From contig JASLMH010000036.1 of assembly GCA_030746635.1 (NCBI GenBank), positions 1-33,021 of the forward strand: a stretch of 33,021 nucleotides of DNA. The letters run 5' to 3'. A model generated the notes under the pieces. The model ran no database searches. It saw nothing but the letters and a program-made list of their open reading frames with translations, and was not told the DNA's origin. The position numbers and the translations under genes are program-made. Every line of letters starts with the position of its first letter. Position 1 is the first letter of the stretch. Of this stretch, positions 32,692 through 33,021 are shown piece after piece. Source of the stretch: Alphaproteobacteria bacterium (GTDB lineage Bacteria; Pseudomonadota; Alphaproteobacteria; GCA-2731375).

Positions 32692-32740
32692 TGGCGCGCC
32701 CGGGAGGATTCGAACCCCCAACCTCCTGATCCGTAGTCAG
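32692..32740 (-). other. 3' fragment of tRNA-Arg(ACG), probable attachment site
   Basis: The reverse complement holds the anticodon arm (CTGACTACGGATCAG, anticodon ACG), variable region, T-arm (GGTTCGAATCC in context) and acceptor 3' strand CGGGCGC-G-CCA of a tRNA-Arg. On the 5' side (above 32740) the D-arm and the GCGCCCG acceptor strand are absent and the sequence turns AT-rich. The break at the anticodon stem, next to a tyrosine integrase gene, is what remains at the far end of an element inserted in a tRNA. The 120 nt on the other side (32572-32691) hold only small hairpins (GTCCTCC/GGAGGAC, GGTGG/CCACC). Confidence 0.82.
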
Positions 32741-32760
32741 CGGGACCATGCTTCCCCTGC

Positions 32761-32830
32761 ATCCCTCAGAATCCCTATATATGCATAATATCAGCAGGTT
32801 ATAAGATAAAACATTTCATACAATCCCTAT
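32761..32830. repeat. short direct repeats near the integrase (possible arm sites)
   Basis: AATCCCTAT occurs at 32770-32778 and 32822-32830, with a partial ATCCCT at 32761. They lie in AT-rich DNA between the tRNA fragment and the integrase, where arm-type integrase sites are usually found. Confidence 0.4.
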
Positions 32831-32845
32831 CAATGTCTTGAATTG

Positions 32846-32890
32846 CCCCCGCCGTGCTTCCTATATGTCATCTAGGAAGCACGGCGGGGG
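32846..32890 (+). promoter_or_regulatory. perfect 18-bp hairpin over the integrase ribosome site
   Basis: CCCCCGCCGTGCTTCCTA (32846-32863) pairs exactly with 32873-32890 across the 9-nt loop TATGTCATC. The right arm ends GGCGGGGG, 5 nt before the integrase ATG, so the only ribosome-binding bases lie within the stem. There is no T-run. It probably limits integrase translation or is a protein-binding palindrome. Confidence 0.8.
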
Positions 32891-32895
32891 TATCC

Positions 32896-33021
32896 ATGGC
32901 AAAGATCAAACTCACGAAATCCGGCATCGACAAACTGCATTCGGGAGACAAGGACGCCTATTTTTGGGATAGGGACCTGAGCGGCTTTGGCCTAAAGATC
33001 ACGCCCAAAGGACGCAAGGTC
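32896..33021 (+). CDS. tyrosine-type integrase, N-terminal part (cut by window end)
   Basis: The first 42 residues are visible: MAKIKLTKSGIDKL, then the segment DAYFWDRDLSGFGLKITPKG. This is the N-terminal arm-DNA-binding domain (DUF4102 type) of phage and genomic-island integrases. The catalytic domain with the R-H-R-Y residues lies beyond the window. The gene reads away from the tRNA-Arg fragment, so the integrated element extends to the right. A strong hairpin covers the ribosome site. Confidence 0.88.
   Translation, partial: MAKIKLTKSGIDKLHSGDKDAYFWDRDLSGFGLKITPKGRKV

Noticed and set aside
32549-32749. 66-aa minus-strand frame ending at 32549 (VGGSNPPGRA)
   Set aside because: VGGSNPPGRA is the typical false translation of a tRNA region; the frame spans the tRNA-Arg fragment and the scar.

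Overview
The window looks like a chromosomal segment of a high-GC alphaproteobacterium, most likely a free-living Rhodospirillales-type organism. The reasons are the argD-argF-hslO order, DctM/DctQ TRAP genes, GC-rich palindromic repeats of a kind common in alphaproteobacteria, a wHTH-TolB-TPR regulator, and two PEP-CTERM (exosortase-sorted) proteins. No ribosomal or other marker gene is present, so genus and species cannot be given.

Layout. 1-2.4 kb: tRNA-Gly(CCC), a radical SAM enzyme, then a calcineurin-like protein whose first metal site is erased; a perfect 29-bp hairpin separates the last two. 2.4-5.6 kb: class III CoA-transferase, MaoC hydratase and TrkH potassium transporter. 5.6-11.9 kb (minus strand): membrane-fusion protein, an RND efflux pump fused in frame to a TRAP small permease (DctQ), then DctM. 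12.0-17.1 kb: an ArgE-type deacylase, a lipoprotein, and argD-argF-hslO. 17.2-19.3 kb: a frameshifted sensor with a degenerate HD-GYP domain. 19.4-21.1 kb: a TLDc PEP-CTERM protein behind a sigma-54 promoter, and a secreted unknown. 21.3-26.4 kb: TPR regulator, EamA transporter, small membrane protein, molybdopterin oxidoreductase. 26.4-28.2 kb: palindromic repeat, a 61-aa protein and a PaaK-like ligase. 28.3-30.7 kb: second PEP-CTERM gene behind a matching sigma-54 promoter, a citryl-CoA-lyase-like gene and a DUF4326 gene. 30.8-32.6 kb: an erythromycin-esterase-like gene followed by a scar made of DUF4326 and lyase-tail fragments. 32.7 kb to the end: a truncated tRNA-Arg, a hairpin over a ribosome binding site, and the start of a tyrosine integrase. 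This is the edge of an integrated element that continues beyond the window.

How parts work together. The argD-argF-hslO block and the ArgE-type gene concern arginine metabolism and redox chaperoning. The two PEP-CTERM genes, about 9 kb apart, share a GG-N10-GC sigma-54 core and a GATTCTT box at the same 75-nt distance, which points to one PrsR-like activator encoded elsewhere. The strongest oddities are the RND-DctQ fusion, the matched sigma-54 promoters, the half-erased phosphoesterase, the DUF4326/lyase scar, and the element boundary with its integrase hairpin. All family calls come from reading motifs; no database search was run.
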